NCBI RefSeq assembly: GCF_018327685.1
Contig: NZ_BNEL01000001.1
Span: 3,658,001 to 3,722,000, forward strand
Length of the DNA stretch: 64,000 nucleotides
DNA from: Streptomyces sp. TS71-3
GTDB lineage: Bacteria > Actinomycetota > Actinomycetes > Streptomycetales > Streptomycetaceae
Direction: 5' to 3'
In this document: positions 62,368 to 64,000 of the stretch, piece after piece
Layout of the letters: each line of letters opens with the position of its first letter
Numbering within the stretch: the first letter of the stretch is position 1
Notes under the pieces: model-generated
Seen by the model: only the letters and a program-made list of their open reading frames with translations
Database searches by the model: none
What the model was told of the DNA's origin: nothing
Made by a program: the position numbers and the translations under genes

Positions 62368-63963
62368 ATGAAGGATCTTCCCGCAGAAGCGGACGTGGTG
62401 TTCATCGGCGCAGGTCACAACGCTCTGGTCGCTGCCGCCTACCTACTTGGGGCCGGACGGAGCGTGTGCCTGATCGACCGGATGGACCAGCCGGGCGGTT
62501 GGGTACGGACGGAGGAGCTGGGCGCGCCCGGCTACCTCCACGACCGCTGGTCGGCCCTGCACCCCGCCCTCTTCGGCGGCCCGGTCTGGGCCGAGCTGGG
62601 CCCGGATCTGCGCCGGCACGGCCTGGAGTACACGGTGGCGCCGCTGGCCACCGGCTCCTCCCTCCCGGACGGCCGCACGGCGCTCGCCCCCGTCGACCCG
62701 GAAGCTCTCGCCGCGGAACTCGACCGGCTCGGGGAGTCCTCCGGCTGGGGCGGTCTCTTCTCCGCCGTGGGCCCCTATCTCCCGGCCGTGTTCGGCCTGC
62801 TCAACGACGGCCTGGACGGTCCCGACGCGGGGACCGCGCTCGCCGGGCTGAGCAGCGGGAGCCGGCAGAGCACGGTGCCGTTCGAGCGCCTCCTCACGGG
62901 CAGCGCGCTGGATCTGGTGCGGGACCACTTCAGGACCGAGGAGATGCGTTGCCTCGCACTGCCGTGGCCGCTGCACCTGGGCGCGGGCCCCGAGGCCCCC
63001 GCGAGCGCCCTGTGGGCGGTGGTGGCCCTGGCCACCTTCGCGATCGGCAACCCCACGCCGGTGGGCGGGTCCGGCCGGCTCGCCGAGGCGCTGGCCGCCC
63101 TGGTCGCCGAGCGCGGCGGCAGCGTCCACGTCGGTGTCGACGTGGACGAGATCCTCGTGCGCGACGGCAGCGCCGCCGGCGTGCGGACCTCCGACGGGGC
63201 GACGGTCATGGCGAGGGAGGCGGTCGTCGCGTCCACGACCCCGGACCTCCTGTACGGCCGCCTGCTGCGGGACGCGCCGGGCATCTCCGCCGGGGTGCGC
63301 GGCCAGGCCGGGGCCTACCAGTACCGGCGCGGCTGCTTCCAGGTCAATCTGGCCCTGTCCGCCCGGCCCCGCTTCACCGACAGCCGGCTCGACCAGGGCG
63401 GTGCGATCAACCTGGGGCGTGGCGTGGACGCGCTGGTGACGTCCGTCCGGCAGGCCGAGGCCGGCGTGCTGCCGGTGTATCCGTCCGTCTCCTGGCACGA
63501 GCCCACCGCCGTCGACCCCACCCGCGCTCCGGAGGGGCACGCCGTGGTGCGGCTCCAGGCGCTCGACGTACCGCACAGCCCGTCCGCGGACGCCGCGGGA
63601 ACGTCCTACGGGACCGCCGGATGGGACGCCGCCACGGCCGAGGCGTTCGCGGACCGGCTCGTCGCCGAGGCCGAGCTGCACGCGCCGGGTCTCGCCGGCC
63701 TCGTCGTGGAGCGCCACATCACCACGCCCGCCGATCTCGCGCGGCAGAACCCCAACGCCGGGCCCGGCGATCACGCTCAGGGGGACAACTCCCTGGTCCA
63801 GGCGTTCAGCCGGCGGCCCATCGCGGCCCACCGCGGGGGATACGGCACCGCCGTCCCCGGCCTGTGGCAGATCGGCGGGGCGACCTGGCCGGGCCCCGGT
63901 GTCAGCGGCGGCTCCGGGCGCAACCTCGCCCGCGCCCTCACGGACGACAAGCCCGCGTCGTAA
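62368..63963 (+). CDS. phytoene-desaturase-like FAD-dependent oxidoreductase
   Basis: A 531-residue flavoprotein of the CrtI/carotenoid-retinoid oxidoreductase group. The FAD-binding start is VVFIGAGHNALVAAAYLLGA with the ribose-binding acidic residue in CLIDRMDQPGG; the C-terminal FAD contact is GLWQIGGATWPGPGVSGGSG. No carotenoid genes are nearby, so the substrate is open (other relatives act on aromatic amines or lipids). There is no ribosome site; TAGCAT at 62354-62359 suggests a nearly leaderless transcript. It is divergent from the IclR regulator. Confidence 0.92.
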   Translation: MKDLPAEADVVFIGAGHNALVAAAYLLGAGRSVCLIDRMDQPGGWVRTEELGAPGYLHDRWSALHPALFGGPVWAELGPDLRRHGLEYTVAPLATGSSLPDGRTALAPVDPEALAAELDRLGESSGWGGLFSAVGPYLPAVFGLLNDGLDGPDAGTALAGLSSGSRQSTVPFERLLTGSALDLVRDHFRTEEMRCLALPWPLHLGAGPEAPASALWAVVALATFAIGNPTPVGGSGRLAEALAALVAERGGSVHVGVDVDEILVRDGSAAGVRTSDGATVMAREAVVASTTPDLLYGRLLRDAPGISAGVRGQAGAYQYRRGCFQVNLALSARPRFTDSRLDQGGAINLGRGVDALVTSVRQAEAGVLPVYPSVSWHEPTAVDPTRAPEGHAVVRLQALDVPHSPSADAAGTSYGTAGWDAATAEAFADRLVAEAELHAPGLAGLVVERHITTPADLARQNPNAGPGDHAQGDNSLVQAFSRRPIAAHRGGYGTAVPGLWQIGGATWPGPGVSGGSGRNLARALTDDKPAS

Positions 63964-64000
63964 CTCGGTCGCCGCGTCGCAACCCGGGCCGCCGCGCCGC

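Overview
The window is chromosomal DNA from a Streptomyces-like high-GC actinomycete. The evidence is very high GC at third codon positions, GTG and TTG starts, Tat and lipoprotein signals with Arg/Ala-rich leaders, many one-component regulators (MarR, ROK, LysR, AraC, IclR, GlxA, CGNR), secreted polysaccharide-degrading enzymes, a perfect CebR-type operator and a familiar Streptomyces intergenic hairpin repeat at 12600-12870. I see no rRNA, tRNA, CRISPR array or prophage. It reads as accessory, environment-facing chromosome.

Layout. 1-3506: a GlxA-type AraC regulator, an MFS exporter and the MarR gene upstream of it, with a perfect 24-bp operator. 3669-16850: a glycan-utilisation locus with an intracellular GH36 alpha-galactosidase, a ROK repressor, a sugar ABC importer (binding protein and two permeases, no ATPase, so probably served by a shared MsiK-type ATPase), a secreted GH27 alpha-galactosidase with a C-terminal carbohydrate-binding region, a Tat-exported GH95 fucosidase-like enzyme and a secreted SGNH esterase. 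16989-24689: a secreted alpha/beta hydrolase, an asparagine-synthetase/PqqD fusion resembling lasso-peptide cyclases but with altered ATP motifs, a CGNR regulator and an NQO-like reductase sharing the same 21-bp inverted repeat upstream, and an SsuD-like flavin monooxygenase. 24857-30626: a TerD protein, GH11 xylanase, a DHA2 exporter with divergent MarR, and an AA10 LPMO under a CebR box. 31052-39456: an acyl-CoA desaturase, a dialkylglycine-decarboxylase-like enzyme, an F420-type reductase, a YkgB protein, PhoD phosphatase with a PHO box, a sialidase without signal peptide and an alpha/beta hydrolase.

39859-47679 is a patchwork: a trypco2 protein next to the truncated start of a trypsin-like peptidase gene, small orphan genes, and an aldo-keto reductase and an HxlR regulator that have both lost their 5' halves and meet tail-piece to tail-piece. 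47753-56388: a CitA/DcuS-type two-component system divergent from an NMT1-type ABC importer, followed by a cyclase-family hydrolase, a TPP-dependent enzyme and a VOC protein; this looks like uptake plus breakdown of an unidentified small molecule. 56462-63963: a thioesterase, PhyH dioxygenase with divergent AraC regulator, a lipoprotein sulfatase with a 275-bp MITE-like element just upstream, and an IclR regulator divergent from an FAD oxidoreductase.

A feature of the whole window is the number of short tandem repeats in gene-free DNA: periods of 6, 6, 7, 13, 13, about 17, about 19, 21, 23, about 30 and 30 bp, nearly all between genes, several in 5' leaders. They share no sequence, so many independent expansions are implied.
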